Positions 1-8,557 are shown, numbered from the stretch's first letter. The stretch: 64,000 nt of DNA from Kordia sp965283645 (GCF_965283645.1 NZ_CBDIPG010000001.1:682001-746000); one strand, 5' to 3'. Program-made: numbers and translations. Notes: a model not told the origin generated them from the sequence alone.

Positions 1-2
1 TT

Positions 3-401
3 CAAAAACCCAGTTATTTGCCACTTCCCGATGAAAACGATAAAAGTCTCGGTGCAGAACTGAAACGCCGTCGTTTAGCCCTAGAATGGACACAGCAGGA
101 AACGGCAAACCACTTTGGAGTACTTAAAGACTCCTACCAAAACTGGGAGTGGAATCAATATATCCCTCATATACGGAATCGAAAAAAAGTAGTTGAGTTT
201 TTGGGATATAACTATTGGGATGATGGTTCTGATTCGTTGGCTAATAAGTGCTTGTTGTATAGGATTGAGCATGGATTAACCATAAGCGAATTAGCGGATT
301 TAATAGGTGTTAGCTGTGGAATCATTAAAAGGATGGAAAACGCAGAAGAAAATGTTTCATTAGAAATTGAAAGTCTATTTTCTAAATTAACATTGTCATG
401 A
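3..401 (+). CDS. Tandem-HTH protein, 5' end outside window (possible recombinase C-terminus)
   Basis: The reading frame is open from base 3, so the start is probably outside the window; a TTG at 18 is the first possible start inside. The protein has two helix-turn-helix units: an Xre-like one (residues about 10-65, with LGAELKRRR and FLGYN) and a second, shorter one (about 75-120, with GLTISELADLIGV). The same two-HTH architecture, with matching landmarks (ELRKER, FLGY, YGLT), is encoded at 38232-38690, where it forms the C-terminal tail of the serine recombinase once the element is circular. This fragment may therefore be the tail of a second recombinase of the same kind. A stand-alone regulator is the alternative. 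Confidence 0.65.
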   Translation, partial: QKPSYLPLPDENDKSLGAELKRRRLALEWTQQETANHFGVLKDSYQNWEWNQYIPHIRNRKKVVEFLGYNYWDDGSDSLANKCLLYRIEHGLTISELADLIGVSCGIIKRMENAEENVSLEIESLFSKLTLS

Positions 402-447
402 TAGATTAAATATATTTTATTTTTACGGATGTTAATTTAAAAATCAG

Positions 448-1524
448 TCATCTCTTTCTTTTGATTTCTCTGAAAATAAACACAATCACTATGATAGCCA
501 ATAAAAAAAATAAGAAAGTATTTATCTTTGAACCATTTGAAGAATTTTCACTGTTTTTATTTATTAAATTTGGTTCATCTTTATATTTCGTTGATGACTC
601 ATCAGAAGTTGGTTTTTGCTTTTCTTTATCGTAGGTATTCTTGTTTTTCATCAAACTGGCGACTTCAAGAAATATCCTTTCATTTAAAATTTCTTTAAAA
701 CCATCTTCTTTAAAGGAAATTACATCATACAATATATATTCATTATCTTTAGTATTACCACTATCGATAACATTAAAAAAATTATTGTAATAAATTTTGT
801 CATTTGAATATGTACGATGATCCAAATACATAATTTTAAGTTGATTACCTTGTTTAATTATAAATATTGGATTCCAAAATCCATCATTCTCAAGGATGTT
901 TAATATATATATGTCAGAAGAAGAAATAGGTGACTTTTTTAATACTATTCTATGTTCCCTATTATTATATTTTTGTACTCCAAAAAACTTTAGTTTATTT
1001 TCATCAATATTAATTTCACAAAGTAGTTTTTTATCTGTTACGAAAGCATCATTTAATTTAGTTACTTTCCTACTCCATGATAATTCTCCATTATTAAAGC
1101 GTGTGTTTAATTTTTCTAATTCTTTTGTTTCGGTAAAAAGGGTTGGGCTTATATCTTTTTTACTTTTGAGATCATTTAATTTTCGTATTAATGAATCATT
1201 TTTGAAAAAAAGATAATCACCAACTATAGAATAATATTTATTATTTTGAAGATTTGATTTTGTAAATTCTGAGTATATTTCCACTTGACAAATATTACTG
1301 AAATTTGGTTTATTAAAATTTATCATAGTTTTACCAAATTCAATCTTATCAAAATCAATATCAAAGGCACTCTTAAGGTATCCTAGTTCATAAGTTCCAT
1401 TAAAAAATTCAGGTAATATTCTTATAATTGGAGACTTTTTTTGAGGTATAGCTGTTTCTGTATAAAATACTACACAACTAGAGAAACAAAATATAAAAAA
1501 AACTATAAGAGTATATTTTTTCAT
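448..1524 (-). CDS. Lipoprotein with C-terminal membrane segment, function unknown
   Basis: 358 residues. The N-terminus is a short signal peptide with a lipobox ending at Cys17 (FSSC), so the protein is probably lipid-anchored after export. A hydrophobic segment near the C-terminus (about 335-352) is followed by a basic tail (REIKRKR), suggesting a second membrane attachment. I recognise no catalytic domain between them. It lies 36 bp downstream of the next lipoprotein gene on the same strand, and the two may be co-transcribed. Confidence 0.6.
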   Translation of the reverse strand: MKKYTLIVFFIFCFSSCVVFYTETAIPQKKSPIIRILPEFFNGTYELGYLKSAFDIDFDKIEFGKTMINFNKPNFSNICQVEIYSEFTKSNLQNNKYYSIVGDYLFFKNDSLIRKLNDLKSKKDISPTLFTETKELEKLNTRFNNGELSWSRKVTKLNDAFVTDKKLLCEINIDENKLKFFGVQKYNNREHRIVLKKSPISSSDIYILNILENDGFWNPIFIIKQGNQLKIMYLDHRTYSNDKIYYNNFFNVIDSGNTKDNEYILYDVISFKEDGFKEILNERIFLEVASLMKNKNTYDKEKQKPTSDESSTKYKDEPNLINKNSENSSNGSKINTFLFFLLAIIVIVFIFREIKRKR

Positions 1525-1560
1525 AATGGATTGCTTTTATTGTTTATCTATTACAAGATA

Positions 1561-2328
1561 TTAATTCGGAAATGTTAATATTTCATAGATAAAAATAGTT
1601 GGTCTTATTTCAAAAAGATAATCATACCCAGTTCCTTGATAATCTCTAGTTAGGGGATATCCTTGATTATTATATGTATATAAATATGTATCCATAACAT
1701 TTAAATCGTTGGTATTGTATACTAGAACATTATTACTCCCAACAAATAGAGCTGTAAATAATACTTCTCTAGCCAAATTAATCTTAAGATATTCTTCAGT
1801 GTAAACTAATAACAATGGATTGTTTTTATCATCATAACTAGCGCTGTAATTCCAACATCCTTCTTGAAAGATACTATTTCCGTTACTTTCAAAAGTTATT
1901 GTATTAGTTGAGCAAATGGGAGTATTATTTAAAAATTGAGTATACTGAGTAACCTGATTAGAAGAATTATACTGAAATTCGTATGAAAAACCAGTTATTC
2001 CTTGGACTGGAGTAGCTGAAGATATAAGGCCATTTACATATTCAAAGTTAAAAGTACCATCAGAGATCAATTGTCCATTATTATCATAAGTAAATTCATA
2101 TTCGACGACGGTATTATTATCAAAGAAAAAAGATTTCTGATTTAATGTCTGATCGTCATTATATTCATATGTTATGTATTGATCAACATTTCCACTCGAA
2201 TCTAAGAAGTCCACTCTTACTAACTTTAACACTTCTTGTGTAGTTTCAGTGACTAAATTATTTTCGTCAGAAGAACAAGAAAATATAGTCAAGACTAATA
2301 CTATAAGAAAAATAGATTTCATTTTCAT
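1561..2328 (-). CDS. Lipoprotein with YD/RHS-like beta repeats
   Basis: 255 residues with a signal peptide and lipobox (FSCSS, Cys about 18). The body has repeated Y-x-Y/D-N motifs such as YEYNDDQT, FTYDNNGQ and YTYNNQG. These resemble the YD-repeat beta strands of small secreted Bacteroidetes lipoproteins, which are probably surface exposed. Met1 and Met3 are both possible starts. Nothing indicates a toxin domain. The gene lies just outside the comM element. Confidence 0.6.
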   Translation of the reverse strand: MKMKSIFLIVLVLTIFSCSSDENNLVTETTQEVLKLVRVDFLDSSGNVDQYITYEYNDDQTLNQKSFFFDNNTVVEYEFTYDNNGQLISDGTFNFEYVNGLISSATPVQGITGFSYEFQYNSSNQVTQYTQFLNNTPICSTNTITFESNGNSIFQEGCWNYSASYDDKNNPLLLVYTEEYLKINLAREVLFTALFVGSNNVLVYNTNDLNVMDTYLYTYNNQGYPLTRDYQGTGYDYLFEIRPTIFIYEILTFPN

Positions 2329-2583
2329 TATCTTAATAAGTTATTTATTTAGATAAAAATAAGAATATTAAACTAATTATTACACATTAAACCTAAAAAA
2401 ATATACTAAATAGACTACAAATAAGTGATATTATAACAAAATTTAAAAAGTGTTTAAAATATATAAGTTTATTCTTTTCAAAATAGCTTAAATGAACGAT
2501 TTAATAGAAGTTATTGAGAAGCCATACTTAACGCATATCTGTTTGAATCACTAACACAAGTTAGCCTATTAACCCAATAATAG

Positions 2584-2652
2584 ATGGAACATTATAACCC
2601 CAAAAGACCGCATGAGGGACTATTAAACCTAACTCCAATACAATTTTTATAA
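2584..2652 (+). pseudogene. 3' remnant of an IS3-family transposase (OrfB)
   Basis: The 22-codon stretch reads MEHYNPKRPHEGLLNLTP followed by a few residues and a stop. This is the characteristic C-terminal end of IS3-family OrfB integrases, where HYN.KRPHE.L..LTP is conserved. The upstream bases (about 2490-2583) contain stops in every frame and no DDE domain survives. The rest of 2341-2832 holds no other gene I can support. The remnant lies just downstream of the comM C-terminal half. Confidence 0.7.
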
Positions 2653-2832
2653 CGTCATGAAAAGCTAGCTTTTCCATGAAAGAAAATCATAACTTTGTAA
2701 AAATTACATCGTAGCTAACATTGGGGACTTACACTTATAATTGAATATAACTCTGCAAAATGGTTCAACCCAATCATTGAATCATGTAAATTATTAATAA
2801 AGTAGTTCGACCTATCAGATAATAAGTCAACT

Positions 2833-3672
2833 TCATCCCAACCAACCTTCCCGATCCAAACTTCGATATTGAATAGCTTCTGCAACGTGATTGGGTACAA
2901 TATCGTTTTGTGCTTCTAAATCAGCAATAGTTCTCGCTACTTTTAAGATTCTGTCATACGCTCTTGCGGATAAACTCAACCGTTCCATCGCTTTTTTGAG
3001 AAGATTCAACGCTTCTTGATCTAATTTGCAATACAACCGAATTTGTTTGGTATTCATTTGCGCATTGTAATGTAATATTTCGGATTCTTTAAAGCGTTCC
3101 GTTTGAATTTCTCTAGCTTTGATGACACGTTCGCGAATAATCTCACTCGCTTCACCTTTTCGTTCTTCGGATAATTTTTCAAAAGGAACTGGTGTGACTT
3201 CGATGTGAATGTCTATTCGATCTAATAACGGACCTGAAATTTTTCCCATATACCGTTGCATTTCCATCGGTGAAGATGACATTGGCGAGTTTGGATCATT
3301 GAAAAAACCACTTGGACTCGGATTCATACTCGCTACCAACATAAAACTACTTGGATACGTAATCGTAAATCGTGCCCTAGAAATCGTGACTTCTCTGTCT
3401 TCTAATGGTTGTCGCATGACTTCTAAGACGCTTCGCTTGAATTCGGGTAATTCATCCAAAAATAATACACCATTATGTGCCAACGAGATTTCTCCTGGTT
3501 GCGGATAGCTACCGCCGCCAACTAATGCAACGTCTGAAATTGTGTGATGTGGGTTTCGAAAAGGTCGTTCGGCAATTAAACCCGATTTGTCTTTTACATT
3601 CCCAACTACAGAGTGAATTTTAGTCGTTTCCAACGCTTCATGTAATGTCAACGGTGGAAGAATTGATGGCAA
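2833..3672 (-). pseudogene. comM: C-terminal half of interrupted comM/yifB (Mg-chelatase-like AAA+ ATPase)
   Basis: 279 codons of ComM/YifB, starting at what would be codon 234 (TTG at 3672-3670). It carries the family's Walker B/sensor region (LFLDELPEF), the NPSPSGFF segment, the arginine-finger region (GPLLDRIDIH) and the C-terminal Mg-chelatase domain (LSARAYDRILKVARTIADL). The missing N-terminal half is at 38689-39388 on the same strand. Joining codon 233 there to this TTG gives a continuous 512-residue frame (AKRL-PSILPP), the usual length. In the integrated state this half lacks Walker A and a normal start, so ComM should be inactive. Confidence 0.93.
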
Positions 3673-5161
3673 TGGGTTTGTGACCCATTTTTTCCGAATT
3701 AGAAAAATGCCTCTTCTGAGGAAGAAGGCTCTTTAGATTGAAGTCAATCGTATCGCTACCAATGATAACAGACTCAATAACTTCTTCTACCAATTCACGC
3801 TTCTTATCTCGTGTATAGGTATCCCAATTATCAAAGATGTACTTTGATTCAGTAATGTAGTAATCAGCAGATTTCTTTTCTATTTTGAGACTTTCTAATT
3901 CACGTTCTAAGATATTGAGTTGTGCTTGCAATTGTTGAGATCGTTCAAATGGTTCTTGATGATATTGTGAAAATGCTTCGGTTGGTATTTGTTTTTGTTG
4001 ATGTAGGTGGATAATGTTTTTAAGTTCTTCTTCTACTTTAGATAATTCAATTTTCACAAGATCATATTCTGACTTTTTTTCATCATACTTTCCGTTTGCT
4101 TGGTTAAAGTATGATGTTAGTTGTTCGGTATCTCCAAAGAAATTATCAAGGCGACTTTTAAATGCTTCTTCTAAATCGTCTCTACGTATCTTGTTGGTGC
4201 ATTCTTTACTGACGCATTTATAGTGTGTCATACGCGAACGAACATTCATACGACTATCACAACATCCACAATGTATATAATTGGTAAAAATATGAACTTT
4301 ACGATTTGGTACTGGCTTCCTATTTTTATCATATTCATCTATAAGATCATATACTTCTTGCCACATTTCAGGGCTGACAATTTGAGGGCAATCATGGAAG
4401 AACCATTCATTTTTTGGTTTGGTACGTGATGTTTGATTTCCTTTAAGTTCTTGCGAATAGTTGGTTCTGCGCTTTCCTTTACTAATAGGGTCTTTGAGCC
4501 AACGCTTAATTGTTGATGAATGAAATGGTTTTCCTTTTCTTGATCGGAATCCTTTTTCTTCGAGTTCTCGTGATACGGCTTTAAAACGCTTGTGTTTAAG
4601 ATAGAGTTCATACATCATCGCACGGATCTTTGATTCTTCAGGATGAAGTTCAAGTTTATCTTCATTCCATTTAAAACCATACTGTGCTACACCTCCTAAT
4701 TTCTTTCCCTCCTGCGCCATAATTTTCATTGAGTTTTTAACCCGTGACGCAATTTCAGATCGCTCAAATTCTGCGAATGCACCAATCATAGTAAAGAGCA
4801 TTTTTCCTGCGGGCTGCGAACTATCTATATTCTCGTGGATGGAAATTAAATCTGCATTATTAGCGTTAAATACTTCTGCAATTTCAAGAAGGTGTCGTGT
4901 CTTACGGGTTAAGCGTGAAAGCTTAGAAAATATTAAACCACTTATCTTCTTTGAACGTATGTCTGAAAGCATTCTTTGGCATTCAGGATGCTCCATAACA
5001 TTTGCTCCCGATACACCTGCCAAATCGTACACCGTGACTACATCATATTTTTTTAGCTTTGCGTACATCTGTGCATCTTTGAGATGATTCTCTGGAGACT
5101 GTCCTTGTGCTTGCATTTGAGTACTTACCCTAATCCATATTGCTACCTTTTTTTTCTTCAT
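3638..5161 (-). CDS. Large serine recombinase (integrase), C-terminus replaced by comM sequence
   Basis: 507 residues as read. The resolvase catalytic domain (1-150) has the nucleophile Ser13 (WIRVST), the ARG-rich block (SKLSRLTR) and the FAEFERSEIASRVK helix. The recombinase domain follows (about 160-270), then a zinc ribbon (HCGCC...YKCVSKEC, about 300-325) and a coiled-coil region (about 350-450). This is the usual order of large serine integrases. Residues 1-497 are element-encoded; the last ten (AINSSTVDIT) are read from comM beyond the core and end at a chance TGA. In the circular form the frame instead continues into the HTH segment at 38232-38690. The 340 bp upstream contain a TTACGG-N4-CCGTAA palindrome that may control it. 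Confidence 0.93.
   Translation of the reverse strand: MKKKKVAIWIRVSTQMQAQGQSPENHLKDAQMYAKLKKYDVVTVYDLAGVSGANVMEHPECQRMLSDIRSKKISGLIFSKLSRLTRKTRHLLEIAEVFNANNADLISIHENIDSSQPAGKMLFTMIGAFAEFERSEIASRVKNSMKIMAQEGKKLGGVAQYGFKWNEDKLELHPEESKIRAMMYELYLKHKRFKAVSRELEEKGFRSRKGKPFHSSTIKRWLKDPISKGKRRTNYSQELKGNQTSRTKPKNEWFFHDCPQIVSPEMWQEVYDLIDEYDKNRKPVPNRKVHIFTNYIHCGCCDSRMNVRSRMTHYKCVSKECTNKIRRDDLEEAFKSRLDNFFGDTEQLTSYFNQANGKYDEKKSEYDLVKIELSKVEEELKNIIHLHQQKQIPTEAFSQYHQEPFERSQQLQAQLNILERELESLKIEKKSADYYITESKYIFDNWDTYTRDKKRELVEEVIESVIIGSDTIDFNLKSLLPQKRHFSNSEKMGHKPIAINSSTVDIT
3671..3692. other. Left attachment half-site of the comM element
   Basis: Core AAT at 3671-3673 (ATT on the comM strand) is followed by element bases GGG and the arm TTTGTGACCCATTTTT at 3677-3692. 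The arm is the inverted counterpart, with one mismatch, of the arm at the other end (38668-38683). The core lies inside the recombinase reading frame as Ile497. Placing the crossover within ATT restores the comM frame, whereas a crossover at the nearby CCC would not. Confidence 0.8.
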
Positions 5162-5343
5162 AACTATCTTACTTTAAGCGTGTTATAAAGTTACGGATTA
5201 AAGGTCACAAAAGGAAGGGTTTTGCGACTTTATTACCGAAACTTTAAATAAGAAACCTACTCTCTAAATGACTAAATATAAGAATGTCAAAGAGTCTAAT
5301 TTATAGCATTTATTAGATATATTATAAAATAAAATTTAACAAA

Positions 5344-5359
5344 TTACGGAATACCGTAA
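5344..5359. promoter_or_regulatory. Operator-like palindrome TTACGG-AATA-CCGTAA
   Basis: Perfect 6-bp arms with a 4-bp spacer, in the 340-bp gap between the divergent recombinase gene (start 5161) and the PDZ-protein gene (start 5502). Identical arms occur at 27289-27304 and 35902-35917, and a degraded copy at 20085-20100. All are intergenic and inside the element. It probably binds a dimeric repressor; the binder is unknown. The rest of 5162-5501 is AT-rich and otherwise featureless. Confidence 0.65.
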
Positions 5360-5501
5360 AGAAATGAGTTTTATAATATTTATTATTGTTTAGTTACAAA
5401 AGATATAAAAAAAACAAAAAAAATAGACTTACTAATAGAAAATACAGACCTTATTAAATTTTTTTCACAATAAGTTATTAATATTTAAACTTAAATACCA
5501 A

Positions 5502-7025
5502 ATGAGAAAAAAACAGCTTCTTCCCACAGTTCTAATTAAGATAAAAATCATCTTCATTATTTTACTTTTATTTTCACATACTGTATATGGTCAATCAAAT
5601 AAAGAAGAAGCAAGAGGTTTTATTGGCTCAATCGCTTCCTTGGTGTATGGCTTTGCATGGCCTACAGCTACATTTGAACGTTGGGATATAAATGACGTAT
5701 CGCGTTTAAGTAATGGGCTTGATTTAAAAGTTAAGTTTACAGGAAAAAGTATTTTAGGACATAAACTTTGGGTTGTCATGAAATTTGAATTTAGAAATGG
5801 AAGTTTCCATGATATAAAAGTTTCTAATCATAATGCCGTTTTTGTTGAACCTTTTGCTCTTACGGGTGCGCTTACTGAACTTATGGCTGATTTACTTTCT
5901 GAAAATTCATCTAGTAGCTCTTATTCAAATAATTCTTATACGAATACTGAAAAGGAAGTTTTACCCTACTATTCTACACGTAACATAAAATTTAAAAATA
6001 ATTGTGGCTATTCTGTTAAAGTGTGGATACGTTATCAAAATGAATACGGTAATTGGGTTACCGATGGTGTTTGGGATATTGATGGCAACAAAAGCTTTTT
6101 TCTTAGTAATGAGAATTCCAAAAATATAAAACTATCTAGTTCTGTTTTTTACTACTTCGCAGAAATACCCGATAGAAATTATAGTTGGCATGGAGATTAT
6201 TCAAATTATTTTGGTGATGATAGGCTTGCCATGCGGAAACAAATACTTTCAAAGGATACTGATGGAAACTACTTCATTAATATAAATTGTAACAATCTTA
6301 GTGTTGAATTACCTAATAATGAAATTACTAATAAACCATTAATTATTGGTATTCTTGGAAGAAATAAAGAGAATTCTAATGGTTTTACCAATGTAGTAGA
6401 AGTCACAGATGTCATGAATGGTTTGCCTGCTTTTAAGTCTGGAATACAAAGAGGAGATATTATTACTCATGTAAATAATAAAAATGTTATTAACTTGAAA
6501 AATCTGCAAGATTTAGTAAAGAGTCATTACAATAAAAGTATGGAAATTAGTTTAGTTAGAAACAGTAATTTTCACAAAGTAAATCTAACTCCTGAATTTT
6601 ATCCTCAGCGAAATCCCATAGATAGCAAAAAATGTAGAAAAGAAGGTAATCCTAATGATTATTACTTAGGAGCGGTTGCAGTCCCATTTACTAAATATGG
6701 TGTGTATGTTGTTCCTAGATACCCAAATACCATAGGAAGACTATTTGACACTAATGAACTCGATATATATATTTTACATAAAGATTCATCTACAGTTCAT
6801 ATTTACCATGGAAAACCAATAAGAAATGATATTATTGAGTTTACGTATATCGATAGAGATCGTGCCTTAATTGCTAAACTAGATTCAGGTGAATATTTAG
6901 ATTTAGGAGTAAGAATTCAATGCCTTATCCAACCATGGGTTATAAAGGCAAGTAAAGTTAAATTAATCAGAACTAAAAACAGTGAAGAAATATCTTCTTA
7001 TACAATACCGCTTAAAAAAGATTAA
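5502..7025 (+). CDS. Secreted PDZ-domain protein with DUF1036-like region
   Basis: 507 residues. A signal peptide (about 1-30, ending VYGQ) implies export. Residues about 160-270 (NNCGYSVKVWIRYQN...GNWVTDGVWDI) resemble DUF1036, a small beta domain. Residues about 285-375 form a PDZ domain (GLPAFKSGIQRGDIITHVNN), which would bind protein C-termini. No protease triad is visible, so this is a binding rather than a cutting protein. The gene is divergent from the recombinase and shares its upstream palindrome at 5344-5359. Its role on the element is unknown. Confidence 0.65.
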   Translation: MRKKQLLPTVLIKIKIIFIILLLFSHTVYGQSNKEEARGFIGSIASLVYGFAWPTATFERWDINDVSRLSNGLDLKVKFTGKSILGHKLWVVMKFEFRNGSFHDIKVSNHNAVFVEPFALTGALTELMADLLSENSSSSSYSNNSYTNTEKEVLPYYSTRNIKFKNNCGYSVKVWIRYQNEYGNWVTDGVWDIDGNKSFFLSNENSKNIKLSSSVFYYFAEIPDRNYSWHGDYSNYFGDDRLAMRKQILSKDTDGNYFININCNNLSVELPNNEITNKPLIIGILGRNKENSNGFTNVVEVTDVMNGLPAFKSGIQRGDIITHVNNKNVINLKNLQDLVKSHYNKSMEISLVRNSNFHKVNLTPEFYPQRNPIDSKKCRKEGNPNDYYLGAVAVPFTKYGVYVVPRYPNTIGRLFDTNELDIYILHKDSSTVHIYHGKPIRNDIIEFTYIDRDRALIAKLDSGEYLDLGVRIQCLIQPWVIKASKVKLIRTKNSEEISSYTIPLKKD

Positions 7026-7054
7026 GAATGTATTTTTGAATTAAAATTATTGTC

Positions 7055-7089
7055 AAAAAAAGTAAATCCACTTAAAGAAGCGGATTTAC
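7055..7089 (-). terminator. Rho-independent terminator after the LytTR-like gene
   Basis: The arms GTAAATCC (7062-7069) and GGATTTAC (7082-7089) form a hairpin that, read on the minus strand, is followed by seven T residues (7061-7055). It lies 25 bp beyond the stop of the 7115-7510 gene. Confidence 0.75.
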
Positions 7090-7114
7090 TGGTAATTTAA
7101 GAAATTTACAACTT

Positions 7115-7510
7115 TTAGAAACCTACGTATTTTTTGATAGCTTCTCGATACGGTTGTGTGATATACAAAGGCTCGTCTAGATACTTTGAAAAAATGTAGT
7201 TCAACCCGAGCGTGGCTGTGAAATATCTGATGTTTATCTTGATTTTTTTGCTTGTCGCAACCAAATTGATTCCAAGCTCTTTCTCTAATGTTGCCATTGA
7301 TCCGCTAAAAAAATATTCGTCCAAGTTTTTTAAAACAATCTTAGTGTAGTTCTTTTCACTACTACTTGAAATATAGAGGATTGAATTAATCTTAATTCTG
7401 TAACGATTTGCTGATACAACCTTTTTTCGGTCAACCAAATTAATATGCGTATGTGTACTCTTATTCCACGTCCGCAACAGCCAAATATGCTTCTTCCTAT
7501 TCTTTTTCAT
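7115..7510 (-). CDS. Small LytTR-like DNA-binding protein
   Basis: 131 residues. The segment about 35-115 (INSILYISSSSEKNYTKIVL...LEKELG...KINIRYFTATLGLNYI) follows the LytTR pattern, in which a beta strand with YI-x-S is followed by NYTKI and an IHRSYLVNLNYI-like strand. There is no receiver domain. It may be a free-standing regulator coupled to the upstream membrane-protein gene, whose end it overlaps by 14 bp; pairs of LytTR regulator and membrane inhibitor are known in bacteria. The assignment is by pattern only, since the usual conserved His/Arg residues are weak. Confidence 0.5.
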   Translation of the reverse strand: MKKNRKKHIWLLRTWNKSTHTHINLVDRKKVVSANRYRIKINSILYISSSSEKNYTKIVLKNLDEYFFSGSMATLEKELGINLVATSKKIKINIRYFTATLGLNYIFSKYLDEPLYITQPYREAIKKYVGF

Positions 7511-8057
7511 GTGATGTGGCGTTGGGTGAATTTACTTTCTTCTTAATGTATCGTTTACATTTATTAATATATTTGATACATGTATACCAATTGTTCGATC
7601 TGTCATTAACCATAAAGTGCGATACCTTATGAATAAGATAATCTTGTCCCGCAACGAGCATAAAGTACCATACATCAAAATCAGGTACAGCCGCAAACGC
7701 TGCTGCAACTAATAATACAAATGAAAATAGAAGTAAGCTTGGAAACTTTTTACAGAATTGTAACAGTACTCTATATGTAAGGCGATTGTAGTTAAAGACA
7801 TTTGTTTTGCTATCATGGACAACGGTGATAATATCTCCAAATCCTATGATATTGGTAATGTCTACATGTACTAACAGAGTGAATACATCACACCATTCGT
7901 TTACTAAACAATATACTTTGTATCCATGTAGGAGTCTAAAGCCTACAAGTAATATTACTAAAACTAGAAATACGGTTTTTACGGAAAACTTCGGAGTTTT
8001 TACCGAAGATAATATGCCACGTATTGAAGCATATCCTTTTGAAGTAATGTTCTTCAT
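7497..8057 (-). CDS. Membrane protein of unknown function
   Basis: About 186 residues from the ATG at 8057; an upstream in-frame TTG at 8066 is less likely. There are hydrophobic segments near residues 25-45 and 110-140 and a lysine-rich C-terminus. It overlaps the start of the LytTR-like gene and is probably co-transcribed and co-functional with it. A hairpin at 8061-8105 lies just ahead of the start codon and may affect translation. Confidence 0.55.
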   Translation of the reverse strand: MKNITSKGYASIRGILSSVKTPKFSVKTVFLVLVILLVGFRLLHGYKVYCLVNEWCDVFTLLVHVDITNIIGFGDIITVVHDSKTNVFNYNRLTYRVLLQFCKKFPSLLLFSFVLLVAAAFAAVPDFDVWYFMLVAGQDYLIHKVSHFMVNDRSNNWYTCIKYINKCKRYIKKKVNSPNATSHEKE

Positions 8058-8463
8058 GGTATTCAATTTTTATATAATTCGTTAGATGACGAATCGAAAT
8101 TGAATTGTTAAGAGAAGATTTTACCAAGCAAATTTTGGAACAACTTTTGTTACTATACAAACGTATTTGCATAGATTTTTTAAGTCGTGTAAAATGAAAA
8201 AAGGCAAAGTAATACTCAATTATCAATGATAATTGAGTACCTTTGCCGAAAAATGTACGAAGGGACGTGAGAAATTCTAAGTACACATTCAAATATGCTT
8301 GGACATTATTGTCCAATAACAATTGAAGACGAAAAGCCACTAATTTATCGGTGGCTTTTTTATTTTCTACAGGTAAGCCACTCTTTCTACCCAAAAAACT
8401 GAAAACCAACATATCATTTACAGTTTGTTTTGTAATAGTGATATGTTGGTTTTCAGTTTTCAT
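7936..8463 (-). CDS. Doubtful ORF over a hairpin-rich block
   Basis: 175 codons with no recognised domain. The last 40 or so overlap the membrane-protein gene at 7497-8057 in another frame. The first 25 codons contain both arms of a 22-bp perfect inverted repeat, and further stems lie under the rest. The N-terminal 85 residues (starting MKTENQHITITKQ) have an ordinary composition and could be a real small protein. I think a structured intergenic region is at least as likely. Confidence 0.25.
   Translation of the reverse strand: MKTENQHITITKQTVNDMLVFSFLGRKSGLPVENKKATDKLVAFRLQLLLDNNVQAYLNVYLEFLTSLRTFFGKGTQLSLIIEYYFAFFHFTRLKKSMQIRLYSNKSCSKICLVKSSLNNSISIRHLTNYIKIEYHEEHYFKRICFNTWHIIFGKNSEVFRKNRISSFSNITCRL
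8061..8105. repeat. Inverted repeat before the membrane-protein gene
   Basis: Outer arms ATTCAATTT (8061-8069) and AAATTGAAT (8097-8105) enclose inner arms TTCGT (8078-8082) and ACGAA (8089-8093). It lies 4 bp upstream of the ATG at 8057, in a position suited to a 5' UTR hairpin or an operator. Confidence 0.5.
8195..8361 (+). ncRNA. Candidate structured non-coding RNA ending in a terminator
   Basis: Plus-strand structure: a near-perfect stem (8203-8224 with 8228-8247, ACTCAATTATC paired with its complement), a 7-bp stem with 4-nt loop (TTGGACA at 8299-8305, TGTCCAA at 8310-8316), and a terminator stem AAAAGCCAC (8332-8340) with GTGGCTTTT (8351-8359) running into T residues. Only tiny reading frames exist on this strand, so the terminator ends something other than a recognised gene. 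The promoter is not identified. An ORF on the opposite strand (7936-8463) overlaps it and weakens the case. Confidence 0.4.
8395..8460. repeat. 22-bp perfect inverted repeat
   Basis: Arms at 8395-8416 and 8439-8460 are exact reverse complements (core CTGAAAACCAACATATCA) with a 22-nt loop. It covers the first codons of the doubtful ORF ending at 8463. The long, perfect arms suggest a mobile-element end, a large operator or a strong RNA hairpin rather than ordinary coding sequence. Confidence 0.6.
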
Positions 8464-8482
8464 ATATCAAATATACTAAAAA

Positions 8483-8518
8483 TGTAAACTAAAATGTTGA
8501 TTAACATTTTAGTTTACA
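8483..8518 (-). terminator. Strong hairpin downstream of the methyltransferase gene
   Basis: Perfect 16-bp arms (TGTAAACTAAAATGTT at 8483-8498 and its complement at 8503-8518) with a GATT loop. Read on the minus strand the stem is followed by TTTTT, so it can terminate the 10922-8558 operon. Its length also suits a dimeric operator. Confidence 0.55.
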
Positions 8519-8557
8519 AAATTATTATTTGATCTAAATAAAAATAATGATTGGTAA

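Noticed and set aside
2715..2900. Minus-strand ORF of 61 codons
   Set aside because: It overlaps the end of the comM C-terminal half in another frame and has no domain or leader.
3638..3672. Reading the recombinase as a normal full-length 507-residue protein
   Set aside because: The last ten codons are host comM sequence beyond the crossover; the element-encoded frame is open at the site.
3674..3676. CCC as the crossover core
   Set aside because: CCC also occurs at the right junction, but a crossover there would leave comM out of frame and would be off-centre in the attP palindrome.
4339..4611. Minus-strand ORF of 90 codons inside the recombinase gene
   Set aside because: Out-of-frame overlap with the recombinase domain and no independent start signal.
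8333..8518. CRISPR-like repeats
   Set aside because: The repeats are inverted, each of different sequence, with no regular spacers and no cas genes.
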